DNA from: an uncultured Tateyamaria sp.
GTDB lineage: Bacteria > Pseudomonadota > Alphaproteobacteria > Rhodobacterales > Rhodobacteraceae
Length of the DNA stretch: 64,000 nt
Reading direction: 5' to 3'
Assembly (NCBI RefSeq): GCF_947496075.1
Contig: NZ_CANMBJ010000004.1
Coordinates: 496,001 to 560,000, forward strand
The position numbers and the translations under genes were made by a program. This document shows, piece after piece, positions 18,640 through 26,967 of this stretch (the stretch's first letter is position 1; each line of letters opens with the position of its first letter). The notes below the pieces were generated by a model. The model had not been told where the DNA came from and ran no database searches. It saw nothing but the letters and a program-made list of their open reading frames with translations.

Positions 18640-19379
18640 CCGCGGACATGATCCTGTTTCTTGCGCTGGGGGCTGCGGCGGGTGGTTTCATCAACGGCTT
18701 GTCCGGCACTGGCACCGCATTGTTTGCACTGGGTTTTTACCTGGTTGTTTTGCCACCCACGACGTCTGTTGCCATCGTGGCGTTGATGTCCGTGCTGGTG
18801 GGTCTTCAAGGTCTGTGGATTGTGCGTGCGTCCATCTTTGCCCGTCCGGACCGTTTGGCCCGTTTCATCCTGCCCGGGCTTGCGGGTGTGCCGCTTGGCC
18901 TGCTGTTGTTGGATGTCATTGACACCGGGACGCTGCGCATCGGGATTGCCGTGTTTCTGATTGTCTACGGCGGATATTTTGGTTTTCGCGCGGCGCTGCC
19001 GTCATTTTCACGCAGGACCCCCATCATTGACGTGATTGTTGGTTTTCTGGGCGGTGTCCTTGGCGGTACGGCTGGTGTGTCGGGTGCTTTGCCTGCCATG
19101 TGGCTGTCTGTGCGCCCGTGGACCAAATCCGAGACGCGCGCTGTCATGCAGCCGTTGAACATGGTCATTCTGAGCACGACGGTCACGTTGCTTTTCTTCA
19201 AGGGGGCGTATGATCAGGCTGCGGTGAATGCGCTGATGATCACAATTCCCTGCGGGTTGGTCGCTGCACAGGTTGGGATCATGGTGTTTCGCCGGCTGAG
19301 CGATATCGGCTTTCGTCGCTTGCTGATCCTGTTGACCCTTGCGATGGGGGCAGGTCTGCTTTTGAGCGAATTGACGTAG
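18636..19379 (+). CDS. TauE/SafE-family permease (plus-strand copy)
   Basis: A 247-residue membrane protein with about eight hydrophobic segments and the duplicated glycine-rich layout of the TauE/SafE family (AAAGGFINGLSGTGTALFALGF; VGFLGGVLGGTAGVSG). Family members are proposed exporters of sulfite or organosulfonates, or uptake systems for organic anions. It is coupled to the LysR gene and converges on a second TauE/SafE gene 7 nt away, so both may serve the same pathway. Confidence 0.85.
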   Translation: MTADMILFLALGAAAGGFINGLSGTGTALFALGFYLVVLPPTTSVAIVALMSVLVGLQGLWIVRASIFARPDRLARFILPGLAGVPLGLLLLDVIDTGTLRIGIAVFLIVYGGYFGFRAALPSFSRRTPIIDVIVGFLGGVLGGTAGVSGALPAMWLSVRPWTKSETRAVMQPLNMVILSTTVTLLFFKGAYDQAAVNALMITIPCGLVAAQVGIMVFRRLSDIGFRRLLILLTLAMGAGLLLSELT

Positions 19380-19386
19380 GCGTGTG

Positions 19387-20133
19387 TCAGCCCAAGAGCG
19401 CGCCCAAAACCAGATTTGCACCCAACACCGAAAACGCTGCCAGGAAGAGTGTCCTGAATTGTTCCGGGTTCGTCCGGTGCCTCAAGCGCTCGCCTGCTGA
19501 AAAACCGATAAGCGCCGGGATCAGCAAGAAAGTGGAGACTGCCAGATCCGGGGCCGAACTGTGTCCTACGGCAACAAACATGATAAAGATCGAGACGCTG
19601 CCTGCCGAGATCAGAAAGCCAAGTGCCTGTACAAAGGCGTCGCGGTCGAGCCGGAGGCCGGTCAGATACATGACCAAGGGCGGGGCCCAGGCGGCCGTCA
19701 AGCCTCCGATCAAACCGGCGATTACGGCGCTTAACCCTTCGAACAAGCGCACCCGGTGCGCCGGGATGGGAGGCACCATGTTGCGCCAGCTGAGAAAGCA
19801 GAACGCGAGAACGAAAACACCCAAGGTCGCACGCAGAAATATGTCGGGTGCGGATTGGCTGAACCAGACGGTTGCGGCCACAAACAGGGTCAGAATGGCC
19901 GCATAGCGCCAATGCTGTTTGACACACCCGAGCCTGTCCGGACCACGCGAGAACTGCCAAACATTGCTGAGCAGCATGGGGACGACGACCAACGACACGG
20001 CAGACCTGGTATCAAGCTGAAATGTGAGCAGGGTCAGGGCCACTGTCGGCATCCCCAACCCGATAAAACCCTTCACCGTGCCTGCCAGCAGTAAAACGGC
20101 GCTTGCAAACGCAATCAGCAACAGGTCGGGCAT
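19387..20133 (-). CDS. TauE/SafE-family permease (operon copy)
   Basis: A 248-residue polytopic protein, last gene of the minus-strand operon that starts at 25997. The first helix carries the glycine-rich motif AGTVKGFIGLGMPTVALTLL typical of TauE/SafE, and the second half has LSAVIAGLIGGLTAAW. It follows the fumarase beta gene by 7 nt, which ties transport of an anion (possibly sulfite or a sulfonate, by family precedent) to the operon's chemistry. Confidence 0.85.
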   Translation of the reverse strand: MPDLLLIAFASAVLLLAGTVKGFIGLGMPTVALTLLTFQLDTRSAVSLVVVPMLLSNVWQFSRGPDRLGCVKQHWRYAAILTLFVAATVWFSQSAPDIFLRATLGVFVLAFCFLSWRNMVPPIPAHRVRLFEGLSAVIAGLIGGLTAAWAPPLVMYLTGLRLDRDAFVQALGFLISAGSVSIFIMFVAVGHSSAPDLAVSTFLLIPALIGFSAGERLRHRTNPEQFRTLFLAAFSVLGANLVLGALLG

Positions 20134-20140
20134 GGATGCT

Positions 20141-20800
20141 TCAGATCACCTCGTCCGTGCGGTCGTCACTTTCGCCGTAGCGTTTGAGGACAGCCGGTTT
20201 GGTGCCTTCGTACACCCGGGCCACGTTTTCGGCAATCTTGGCGTTTTCGCGCTCAAACAGGCAGTCGCCGTTCAGGTCTGATGCCACAATGAAGGGTCCC
20301 ATGCGGTTGCATTTGATGACCCACATGGCTTGGGCCAGGCCCAGTTCCTCGTTCCAATGCACCGCTTCGACGTTTTCCACGCCGCGACCCAGCAAGGCAC
20401 CGGTGCCATAGCCCACCGTGGACAGGTAGACGGCTCCGTTTGGGACGAAGTATTCTTTGTAGTCTTTGGACGTCATGCCGCCCTTGCCCACGATCAGCTT
20501 GGCCCCGGTCTTGGCCATCCATTCCGGCAGCCATTTGGCAAAGCGGAAGGAGGCGGTGGCGGTGACGGCCCCCATATCGAAGCTGCCATCGGGGTTGATG
20601 CGGGCGGCAGGCGAGCAGTGGAAATTCGCCGCCGATTGGCTGGGCAATTCCATCGGGATGTTCGCCTTGTCCTCGAGCGCGCGCATGTAGACACCCTCGC
20701 GCGCTGTGTACATCAGGCCATCGAGGTAGACGACATCACCGAGGCGCAGGTCGGCAATGGCCTCACCGGTTGGGGTGGTCGATAGAACGATTTCGCGCAT
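20141..20800 (-). CDS. Class I fumarase/tartrate dehydratase-like hydro-lyase, beta subunit
   Basis: A 219-residue subunit matching the C-terminal (beta) domain of class I fumarases and L(+)-tartrate dehydratase TtdB: early LRLGDVVYLDGLMYTARE, then GAVTATASFRF in place of the usual GPTTS-RM, then VGKGGMTSKDY and AVYLSTVGYGTGALL. It should pair with the alpha subunit encoded at 21400-22356 to hydrate or dehydrate a C4-type dicarboxylate. It starts 3 nt after the SDR gene. The altered GPTTS motif suggests a substrate other than fumarate. Confidence 0.85.
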   Translation of the reverse strand: MREIVLSTTPTGEAIADLRLGDVVYLDGLMYTAREGVYMRALEDKANIPMELPSQSAANFHCSPAARINPDGSFDMGAVTATASFRFAKWLPEWMAKTGAKLIVGKGGMTSKDYKEYFVPNGAVYLSTVGYGTGALLGRGVENVEAVHWNEELGLAQAMWVIKCNRMGPFIVASDLNGDCLFERENAKIAENVARVYEGTKPAVLKRYGESDDRTDEVI

Positions 20801-20803
20801 GTT

Positions 20804-21403
20804 TCACTCCACGATCAGAACTTGGCCCGTCACGGCACCTTCGACGGATTTCACATATGCCGCTCCGACCTTTTGCGACGACACCGGGATATGCCCTCTG
20901 AACCAGTTGCCATAGCGGGGCATGGAGGCTTCGAGCACTTCAGGGCTGACCACATTGATGCGCAAACCGCGTGGCATCTCAAGCGCGGCGGCCTTCACAA
21001 AGCCACCCAAGGCCCCATTGGCAGCGGCGGCGTTTGTGGCCATCGGGATCGGATCTCGATCCAATACACCGCTTGTTAAAGTGAATGAACCGCCGTCGTT
21101 CAGATGATCCAAGCCTTGCAGAACCAGATTGACCTGACCCATCACTTTTTGGGTGAGACCGATCATGAAGGTTTCTTTGGTCTGATCCACAAGTGCCGCA
21201 AAATGCGCATCGCCTGCTGTAGAAACAAGCGCATCCAATGGGCCGACCTTTTTGTACATCTCGGCTACGGAAGTGGGATCGGAGATATCGACTTGAACAT
21301 CGCCCGAAGACCGCCCGGCCCGGATGATCTCGTTGCGTTCAGACAAGGCGTCGCAGGCAGCTTGACCGATGTCCCCATTTGCACCAACTACGAGGACCTT
21401 CAT
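20804..21403 (-). CDS. Short-chain dehydrogenase-like protein (atypical active site)
   Basis: A 199-residue Rossmann protein beginning MKVLVVGANGDIGQAA. It is shorter than classical SDRs, and the usual YxxxK is not visible: the corresponding stretch reads NGALGGFVKAAALEMPRGLRINVVSPEVL, so the catalytic Tyr is missing or replaced while the following Lys is kept. Its ATG overlaps the alpha-subunit stop (ATGA), giving tight coupling. By operon logic it could oxidise the hydroxyacid product, but loss of Tyr leaves the chemistry open. Confidence 0.78.
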   Translation of the reverse strand: MKVLVVGANGDIGQAACDALSERNEIIRAGRSSGDVQVDISDPTSVAEMYKKVGPLDALVSTAGDAHFAALVDQTKETFMIGLTQKVMGQVNLVLQGLDHLNDGGSFTLTSGVLDRDPIPMATNAAAANGALGGFVKAAALEMPRGLRINVVSPEVLEASMPRYGNWFRGHIPVSSQKVGAAYVKSVEGAVTGQVLIVE

Positions 21404-22356
21404 TCCGCGGCCTCTCGCTGTGGTTCCCATTCAACGGTTTCGCGGCGCTGGTAGTCAGTGAACCAGTCGGGATCGGTGCGATGTTCCACCCGGCCATCAG
21501 CATGAATGCGCGCGACGGCGCGGCGGGATGAGAGGCAGAAGGCGTGCACCGACATAGGCATCCCGCCCGTGTGGCAGTACCCGACCTCGATATTGCAATC
21601 GATCACCATGTTCTTGCCAACAAAGCCCATGGCGCCCATGCCGATGGAGTTGCCGAGGTCCTTGAACTCATCCTCCATCTCGGCGATCCGCGGGTCGGAA
21701 TTGCGGCTGCCCACGATGCGTAGGGTCGAAGCGCGTTTGCCCAATGTCATGCAGATATCCTTGGACCCGCCCAGGCCGATCCCGATGATGGCCGGTTGGC
21801 AGGCGAGGCCGCGTTTGCCGAACGCCATGAGGCTGTCGAGGTAGAACCGCTTGATCCCCTGAATGCCGTCGCTGGGGAACAGCATCCGGTAGTCGGTGCC
21901 GAATAGCCCGCCCTTGTGCACGGTGATCAGGTCGATCCATTCGCCTTCCGGCTCGAACCCGTATTCGATTTCGGGCGCGCCAATGCCGACATTGTTGTCG
22001 TGATCCGTCCGCCACAGCGGGTGCACGCGGTTGGGGCGCAGGGGCACGCCGTTGGTGGCGTTGGCCGTGGCGCGGCGCAGAGCAGCTTCAAGCGCGACCA
22101 TGCCGCCCTCGACCCGGGCGTCGTTCCCCATCTTCACGAACCAGCGCGGCACGCCGGTGTCGCCACACATGGCGCGGCGGTCTTCCTTGGCCGCTTCGTA
22201 GTTGTCGAGCATGGCCTTGAGGACGAAGGAGGACAGGTCGCCATCCTCGGTCTTGGCCGCGTGTTGCAGTCCATCGAGGTAGTCTTGCGGGATTTCGATG
22301 GCCGCCTTGTCCATGAGGACCTCGGCGGTGGATTGGATGAGGGAGATGGGGATCAT
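21400..22356 (-). CDS. Class I fumarase/tartrate dehydratase-like hydro-lyase, alpha subunit
   Basis: A 318-residue subunit of the iron-sulfur class I hydro-lyase family. Seen: MCGDTGVPRWFVKMG with the first cluster Cys, AIIGIGLGGSKDICMTLGKRA with a second Cys, and NIEVGYCHTGGMPMSVHAFC with further Cys and His. These correspond to the FumA/TtdA N-terminal domain that carries the [4Fe-4S] cluster. It pairs with the beta subunit at 20141-20800, with an SDR gene inserted between the two subunit genes. Confidence 0.87.
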   Translation of the reverse strand: MIPISLIQSTAEVLMDKAAIEIPQDYLDGLQHAAKTEDGDLSSFVLKAMLDNYEAAKEDRRAMCGDTGVPRWFVKMGNDARVEGGMVALEAALRRATANATNGVPLRPNRVHPLWRTDHDNNVGIGAPEIEYGFEPEGEWIDLITVHKGGLFGTDYRMLFPSDGIQGIKRFYLDSLMAFGKRGLACQPAIIGIGLGGSKDICMTLGKRASTLRIVGSRNSDPRIAEMEDEFKDLGNSIGMGAMGFVGKNMVIDCNIEVGYCHTGGMPMSVHAFCLSSRRAVARIHADGRVEHRTDPDWFTDYQRRETVEWEPQREAAE

Positions 22357-22366
22357 GACGTGAGAC

Positions 22367-22849
22367 CTAAGTTAGCGTTTCTGCTGAATCGAAGATTACA
22401 CTGCTGAGTTCGCGTTCCGTTTCTGGAGTCCATTGAGCATCCTCGTATCTGACCCAAAACCGAGTTGCTCTCAGTTCTATCTTGAGATCATAGAGAAAAG
22501 ATAGAACACCGGTTACATCGCTGACATCCTCTGGAAAGAAAGTGAATTCCACATCCGCACTGCCGTCATCCATCCATTCGACGTAACACTGCGCTTGCCC
22601 AAAAACTGCTCTTCCCGATTGGAGTAAAATGAGTAACGCGCTAGAGGTGGAACAGGCAGGTTCTGAAAGCTGATCGAAAGCAACGTCTTTACCGTCTTGG
22701 TCAAACACTTTGATGGTTTTGAAATGCTCGTCAAAGTACTTGTAGACTTCGTTGATACAGACGTGTTCCACACCCACAAAGTTGACGTCTCTGCAAGATC
22801 CGTCGGCATCTAGGACAGCAGCTCGAATTTGATCAGTTAGTTGGTTCAT
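22367..22849 (-). CDS. Hypothetical protein embedded in the dicarboxylate operon
   Basis: A 160-residue acidic soluble protein, MNQLTDQIRAAVLDADGSCRD..., rich in Asp, Glu and aromatic residues, with no signal peptide or membrane segment and no family I recognise. It is more AT-rich than its neighbours. Its ATG overlaps the flavoprotein stop (ATGA) and it ends 10 nt before the fumarase alpha start, so it is expressed with the operon. It could be an assembly factor, a regulator or an inserted orphan. Confidence 0.7.
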   Translation of the reverse strand: MNQLTDQIRAAVLDADGSCRDVNFVGVEHVCINEVYKYFDEHFKTIKVFDQDGKDVAFDQLSEPACSTSSALLILLQSGRAVFGQAQCYVEWMDDGSADVEFTFFPEDVSDVTGVLSFLYDLKIELRATRFWVRYEDAQWTPETERELSSVIFDSAETLT

Positions 22850-24603
22850 TGCGCCGCCACCAACGTTTCTGGTTCACCCTCTGGCAAGATCGTTTCGCCG
22901 GGACATACGATTGTGAATTGAACGGGTTCGCGGGTGACGTTGACCTCTTCGCTTTCGAGGGTCGCGACTGTGAAATCGCTGTTCTCCAACCCGCCGTCTT
23001 CGGGGAAGTCCTCGCGATAATGCGCCCCACGGGAGTTTTCGCGAGCGATTCCGGCCTTGGTGATGACTTCTGAGATATCACAAAGTGACCGCAAATTCAG
23101 CCAGTCATGCCAGGTGAGGTTGAAGGCCAGATTGCTGGCATCCACGCCTACATTCATCAGCGCGTCCGACACCTGCGCAATGCCATCGAGCCCGCGCTTC
23201 ATCCCCGCCTCGGTCCGCATCACGCCGACCTCTTCCCACATGCACTCCTGAAGCTGTTTGCGCAGGGGCAGGATCAGGTCGGGTTTCCGGGTCAGTGGAT
23301 AGGTGGCGCGTTCGAATTCGGCGGCCAGCACGTCCTCGTCCGGGTCGCGCAGCGTCATCGCACCCACGTCATGGCCCATCGTGTCACCCGCGATGCCGCC
23401 GTAGACGGTGGAGTTGGCGACCCCGTTGCCACCCAGCCGGTTTGATCCGTGCGCGCCGCCTGCGTCCTCGCCTGCGACGTATAGCCCCTCCATCGCGGTG
23501 CGCGTGTCCACATCGACCACGACACCGCCCATGAAGTAGTGGGCCGTCGGCACCACCTCGACCTTGCCCGCGGCGAGATCAAAGCCGCTGTCGGCGCAGC
23601 GTTTGACCATGCCTTTGAATTTCTGAGCCACCCAGTTCGGGCCAAGGTGGGACATGGAGATGAATACACCCTCCTGATCCGGATTGTTGTTCTTGCGCAT
23701 CTCGGCATAGATGCCGCGACTGACGACATCGCGGGTGGCACGCTCGCCCTTGCCGTCGTAGTCGAACATGAAGCGCTGGCCGGAGTGGTTGATCAACTGC
23801 CCGCCTGCCCCGCGCAACCCTTCCTCAAGCACCGTTCCAGTCATGCGCGTATGGTCACCAGCGAGGAGGCCCGTGGGATGAAACTGCACCATCTCCATAT
23901 CACGCAGCGGCAAGCCTGCGCGCAGGGCCATGGCGAGGCCGTCCATCGTCTTATCCCCCGAGGGGGTGTGATACTTGTACATGGTTGGGCCACCGCCCGT
24001 GGCCATCAGCACCGTTTTGGCGCGGACCAAACGAAAGCGTCCGGTGCGCATGTCGATCATCAGGACGCCCGCCAGCGCGGAGCAATCTTTCGTTGGAATG
24101 AGGCCCACCGCCCGGTGTTCTTGCATCTTCTCGACGCCACTCGCCAGCACCTTTTCCATCAGGCGGTTGATGATCTCGATTCCCGTCAGGTCGCCCTTGT
24201 GCACGGTCCGGTCAGCGGTCTGGCCCGCGAATGCCTTTTGGTGAAGCGACCCGTCGGGATTGCGATCAAAGAAGCATCCGACCTCGTTCTCCAGCTCGCG
24301 GATGCGCACCACGGCCTGTTCGCACAGGCGCCACGCCATGTCCTGATTGGGCAGCCACTTGCCGCCCTGGATCGTGTCCATGAAGTGCCGCTCGACCGTG
24401 TCGCCGCCGCCCAGCGCAACGTTGTAGCCGCCCTGCACCATGCGGGTGCAGCCGCATTTGCCGATCAGCCCCTTGACGGCGATGCTGATCTTGGTGCCTT
24501 CGGGGGCGGTCTGTTGTGCGTGCAGCGCCGCGAAGAGGCCCGCGCCCCCGGTGCCGAGGATCAGGATGTCTGTGTCGTGGCGTTCGATATCGCTCAGTTT
24601 CAT
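22846..24603 (-). CDS. Succinate dehydrogenase/fumarate reductase-like flavoprotein subunit
   Basis: A 585-residue FAD protein: dinucleotide motif ILGTGGAGLFAALHA at the N-terminus, substrate-site motifs QFHPTGL, HYFMGGVVVD and GGAHGSNRLGGNG, all as in SdhA/FrdA. The region that in SdhA/FrdA reads SHTxxAQGG and binds FAD through His reads GCTRMVQGG here, so the covalent-link His is replaced by Cys. That suggests non-covalent FAD or altered redox potential. Its stop codon lies in the start of the hypothetical gene; the SdhC-like gene ends 1 nt upstream. Confidence 0.88.
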   Translation of the reverse strand: MKLSDIERHDTDILILGTGGAGLFAALHAQQTAPEGTKISIAVKGLIGKCGCTRMVQGGYNVALGGGDTVERHFMDTIQGGKWLPNQDMAWRLCEQAVVRIRELENEVGCFFDRNPDGSLHQKAFAGQTADRTVHKGDLTGIEIINRLMEKVLASGVEKMQEHRAVGLIPTKDCSALAGVLMIDMRTGRFRLVRAKTVLMATGGGPTMYKYHTPSGDKTMDGLAMALRAGLPLRDMEMVQFHPTGLLAGDHTRMTGTVLEEGLRGAGGQLINHSGQRFMFDYDGKGERATRDVVSRGIYAEMRKNNNPDQEGVFISMSHLGPNWVAQKFKGMVKRCADSGFDLAAGKVEVVPTAHYFMGGVVVDVDTRTAMEGLYVAGEDAGGAHGSNRLGGNGVANSTVYGGIAGDTMGHDVGAMTLRDPDEDVLAAEFERATYPLTRKPDLILPLRKQLQECMWEEVGVMRTEAGMKRGLDGIAQVSDALMNVGVDASNLAFNLTWHDWLNLRSLCDISEVITKAGIARENSRGAHYREDFPEDGGLENSDFTVATLESEEVNVTREPVQFTIVCPGETILPEGEPETLVAAQ

Positions 24604-24604
24604 G

Positions 24605-24955
24605 TCACACCGCCTGCATCAGAAAGAGCGTGGCAATCAGGAAGGACAGGGCCGTCGCACCTGCGGCGAGCGTCTTTTGCGGAGGCGTCCACGGAAGCCA
24701 TTCCATCGCCATGAGGCGCAGGCCGCCGAACATGTGGACGGCCAGCAGAAAGACCAGTCCGACCTCTGCCAGTTTGACCGCTCCGATGTCTGTCAGCGCC
24801 AGAAAACCATCCAGCCGCGCGGGGTTCGTCAGGGCCAGCGACAGGATCCAGAAGTGGAAGGGTAGGAACAGGGCGAGGCCGAGCCCCGACAGCCGGTGCA
24901 GGATATAGGCGAGCCACAGGGGATGCACCCGCGATGTTATGCCTGCGGCCCTCAT
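24605..24955 (-). CDS. Succinate dehydrogenase cytochrome b-like membrane anchor (SdhC type)
   Basis: A 116-residue membrane subunit with three hydrophobic helices and the motif YILHRLSGLGLALFLPFHFW characteristic of SdhC. It would hold haem b and the quinone site together with the next subunit. The ATG at 24955 forms an ATGA overlap with the stop of the upstream anchor gene, which settles the start over a longer frame. Confidence 0.85.
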   Translation of the reverse strand: MRAAGITSRVHPLWLAYILHRLSGLGLALFLPFHFWILSLALTNPARLDGFLALTDIGAVKLAEVGLVFLLAVHMFGGLRLMAMEWLPWTPPQKTLAAGATALSFLIATLFLMQAV

Positions 24956-25284
24956 GCGAATGTCACGGCCCAGACGGCCCGTGCCCCCAGTGCGAAGAGG
25001 GCAAAGCCCACCACCCACATGAATACCTCGAGCGCTGTGTCTTTCAAACCGCCCCACTCATGCACAACCGTGCGCAGGCCGATGGCGCCGTGGATCGACA
25101 CGGCGGCAACGAACAGGCCGTAGAACAGAAACCAGGCGATGGACCCTTGGGTTCGACCCAGGATTTCGGCGGCGCTTAGCCCCCCTTGGATTGCATAGAT
25201 CATCACGGCGAGGTGGCCGAGCACCAGCGGTGCCATCAGGAGGGCCGTGATCCGTTGCAGCATGTAAAGGCGCAAGCTCAGCAT
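24952..25284 (-). CDS. Succinate dehydrogenase second membrane anchor (SdhD type)
   Basis: A 110-residue protein with three membrane helices; MLQRITALLMAPLVLGHLAVM and VSIHGAIGLRTVVHEW carry the His residues expected near haem and quinone in SdhC/SdhD-type anchors. Its ATG overlaps the iron-sulfur subunit stop by one base (TAATG). It completes a four-subunit membrane complex that transfers electrons between a dicarboxylate and quinone. Confidence 0.83.
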   Translation of the reverse strand: MLSLRLYMLQRITALLMAPLVLGHLAVMIYAIQGGLSAAEILGRTQGSIAWFLFYGLFVAAVSIHGAIGLRTVVHEWGGLKDTALEVFMWVVGFALFALGARAVWAVTFA

Positions 25285-25997
25285 TAGCGGCCCCTCCGGA
25301 AAAACGACTTGGCCGTTTCGCGTTTCAGACCGGCGATGGCGGACATCGGGTCGAGATCGTTTGGGCAGTAGGTGGTGCAGGAGCCCATCGAGTGGCAGTT
25401 ATGACAACCGCCACTGCCCGAAACAGCGTCGAGGATGGCCACGCGCCCTTCGTCCTTTGCGTCATTGAGCAAGGTCCATGCGCGTTGCAGCGCAGCCGGG
25501 CCAAGATAGTCGGGGTTGCCCGCAACGGTGTCACAGGCCGCATAGCAAACCGAACAATTGATGCATTCGATCCCGGCATTTGCCTCGACCCGTGCTTCGC
25601 TGGTTTCGTCTACCGGGGCGATTGGGTCGTCGCGGGTCAGGGTGCCATGATGCACACCTTCGGCCCCGACCCACTTGTCAAAGAACGGGTCCATATCGAC
25701 GACCAGATCCTTGACCACCGGCAGATTGCGCAGAGGGCCAATAGTAACCGCGTTGTCCTTGAGGACCTTGGACATGTGCGTGCGACAGGTCCACCGGGGC
25801 ACCCCGTTTACCATCATTGCGCAACTGCCGCACATCCCCACACGGCACGCAAACCGGTAGCTGAGCGTTGGGTCGGCATTCTGCTGCACCCAAGACACAA
25901 CGTCGAGCACGGTTTGGCTTTCGTATGCGGGCACGTCGAACACATCCCACGTGTCCGGGCCACGTTCGATGGTTACCTTGAGCGAATGTGCTGTCAT
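25284..25997 (-). CDS. Succinate dehydrogenase/fumarate reductase-like iron-sulfur subunit
   Basis: A 237-residue SdhB/FrdB protein. [2Fe-2S] ligands are visible in FACRVGMCGSCAMMVNG...WTC, a [4Fe-4S] set in CINCSVCYAAC, and the third-cluster set in GCHNCHSMGSCTTYCPNDLDP. The Pro usually following the last Cys of the second set is replaced by Asp. It is the first gene of a tightly coupled minus-strand operon running to about 19387. It faces the divergent nitroreductase gene across a 129-nt promoter region. Confidence 0.92.
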   Translation of the reverse strand: MTAHSLKVTIERGPDTWDVFDVPAYESQTVLDVVSWVQQNADPTLSYRFACRVGMCGSCAMMVNGVPRWTCRTHMSKVLKDNAVTIGPLRNLPVVKDLVVDMDPFFDKWVGAEGVHHGTLTRDDPIAPVDETSEARVEANAGIECINCSVCYAACDTVAGNPDYLGPAALQRAWTLLNDAKDEGRVAILDAVSGSGGCHNCHSMGSCTTYCPNDLDPMSAIAGLKRETAKSFFRRGR

Positions 25998-26126
25998 GGT
26001 TGGCTGGGACTTTCCCGGGCTGCATGTTTCGTGTCAGAGTATAGCTTACAGAATTGCTTAATGAGTGCGATAATTTCTGAAGCTTCTTGTTAGAAAAGCT
26101 TACAATTATTCGATCCGGATGGCTGG
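25998..26126. promoter_or_regulatory. Divergent promoter region with repeated AGCTTACA element
   Basis: An AT-rich 129-nt gap between the sdhB-like and nitroreductase genes. The element AGCTTACA followed by AATT or ATT occurs twice as direct repeats (starting at about 26043 and 26097), 54 nt apart. These are candidate sites for the operon's regulator. No clear -35/-10 pair was assigned. Confidence 0.35.
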
Positions 26127-26963
26127 ATGACACAAAGTTCCGAACCAGACCTGAACACTGCATTGGCCGAACGCTATTCGGACGCGCCCGATACGGGGAT
26201 GTCAGAGGAGCCGCTGCTGCAATCGATGGCGGCCCGCGGGTCGTGCCGCGCCTTTGAAGCGGCACCGGTTCCGGACGATCTGTTGCAAACGCTCTGCGCC
26301 ATTGCGCTGGCGTCGCCCACCAAAAGTGACCTGCAGCAGCGCGACATCGTTGTGTTGAAATCACCCGAAGCGCGCGCACAGCTTGCAAAGCTTGTGTCCG
26401 GCCAAGCGTGGGTCGCGCAGGCGCCTGTGCTGTTGGTGTTTTGCGGGAACAACCGGCGTCAGCGGTTGTTGCACACCTGGCATGACGTGCCGTTTGCCAA
26501 TGATCATATGGATGCGGTCATCAATGCGACGGCAGATGCGGCCATCGCCCTTGGTGCATTCGTTACAGCGGCTGAAGCGGTGGGCTTGGGATGCTGCCCA
26601 ATCAGCGCCGTGCGGAACGACGCGCAAGCCGTATCTGAGTTGCTCGGGCTGCCGGATCACGTGTTTCCCTTCGCCGGTCTGGCGCTGGGGTATCCGAGCG
26701 AGGCGCCCGAGATTGCAAAGCGACTGCCGTTGAGCGTCACGTGCCATGCGGATCGGTATCAGGAGGATGGTCTGCGCGACGCGGTTCACGCCTATGACGC
26801 AGATCGTGCCGAAGCGCAGCCATATGCAAAGCAGCGTTTTGTCGAAGCGTTCGAAGAAGCGGAGCACTACACTTGGTCAGACGACAAGGTGCGCCAATAC
26901 AGCCGGCCGGAACGTGCAGGTTTTGGCGCGTATCTGCGCAGGCGGGGCTTTTGCGTCGACTAG
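26127..26963 (+). CDS. Nitroreductase-family NAD(P)H:FMN oxidoreductase
   Basis: A 278-residue protein of the NfsA/nitroreductase type: N-terminal RGSCRAF motif for FMN binding, ASPTKSDLQQRDIVVL, a central AIALGAFVTAAEAVGLGCCPIS segment and FAGLALGYP near the FMN site. It reduces an unknown electrophilic substrate. It is divergent from the dicarboxylate operon and ends 4 nt before the convergent zinc dehydrogenase gene. Confidence 0.85.
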   Translation: MTQSSEPDLNTALAERYSDAPDTGMSEEPLLQSMAARGSCRAFEAAPVPDDLLQTLCAIALASPTKSDLQQRDIVVLKSPEARAQLAKLVSGQAWVAQAPVLLVFCGNNRRQRLLHTWHDVPFANDHMDAVINATADAAIALGAFVTAAEAVGLGCCPISAVRNDAQAVSELLGLPDHVFPFAGLALGYPSEAPEIAKRLPLSVTCHADRYQEDGLRDAVHAYDADRAEAQPYAKQRFVEAFEEAEHYTWSDDKVRQYSRPERAGFGAYLRRRGFCVD

Positions 26964-26967
26964 GACG

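Noticed and set aside
23539-24714. 391-residue plus-strand ORF
   Set aside because: Shadow of the SdhA-like flavoprotein on the other strand.
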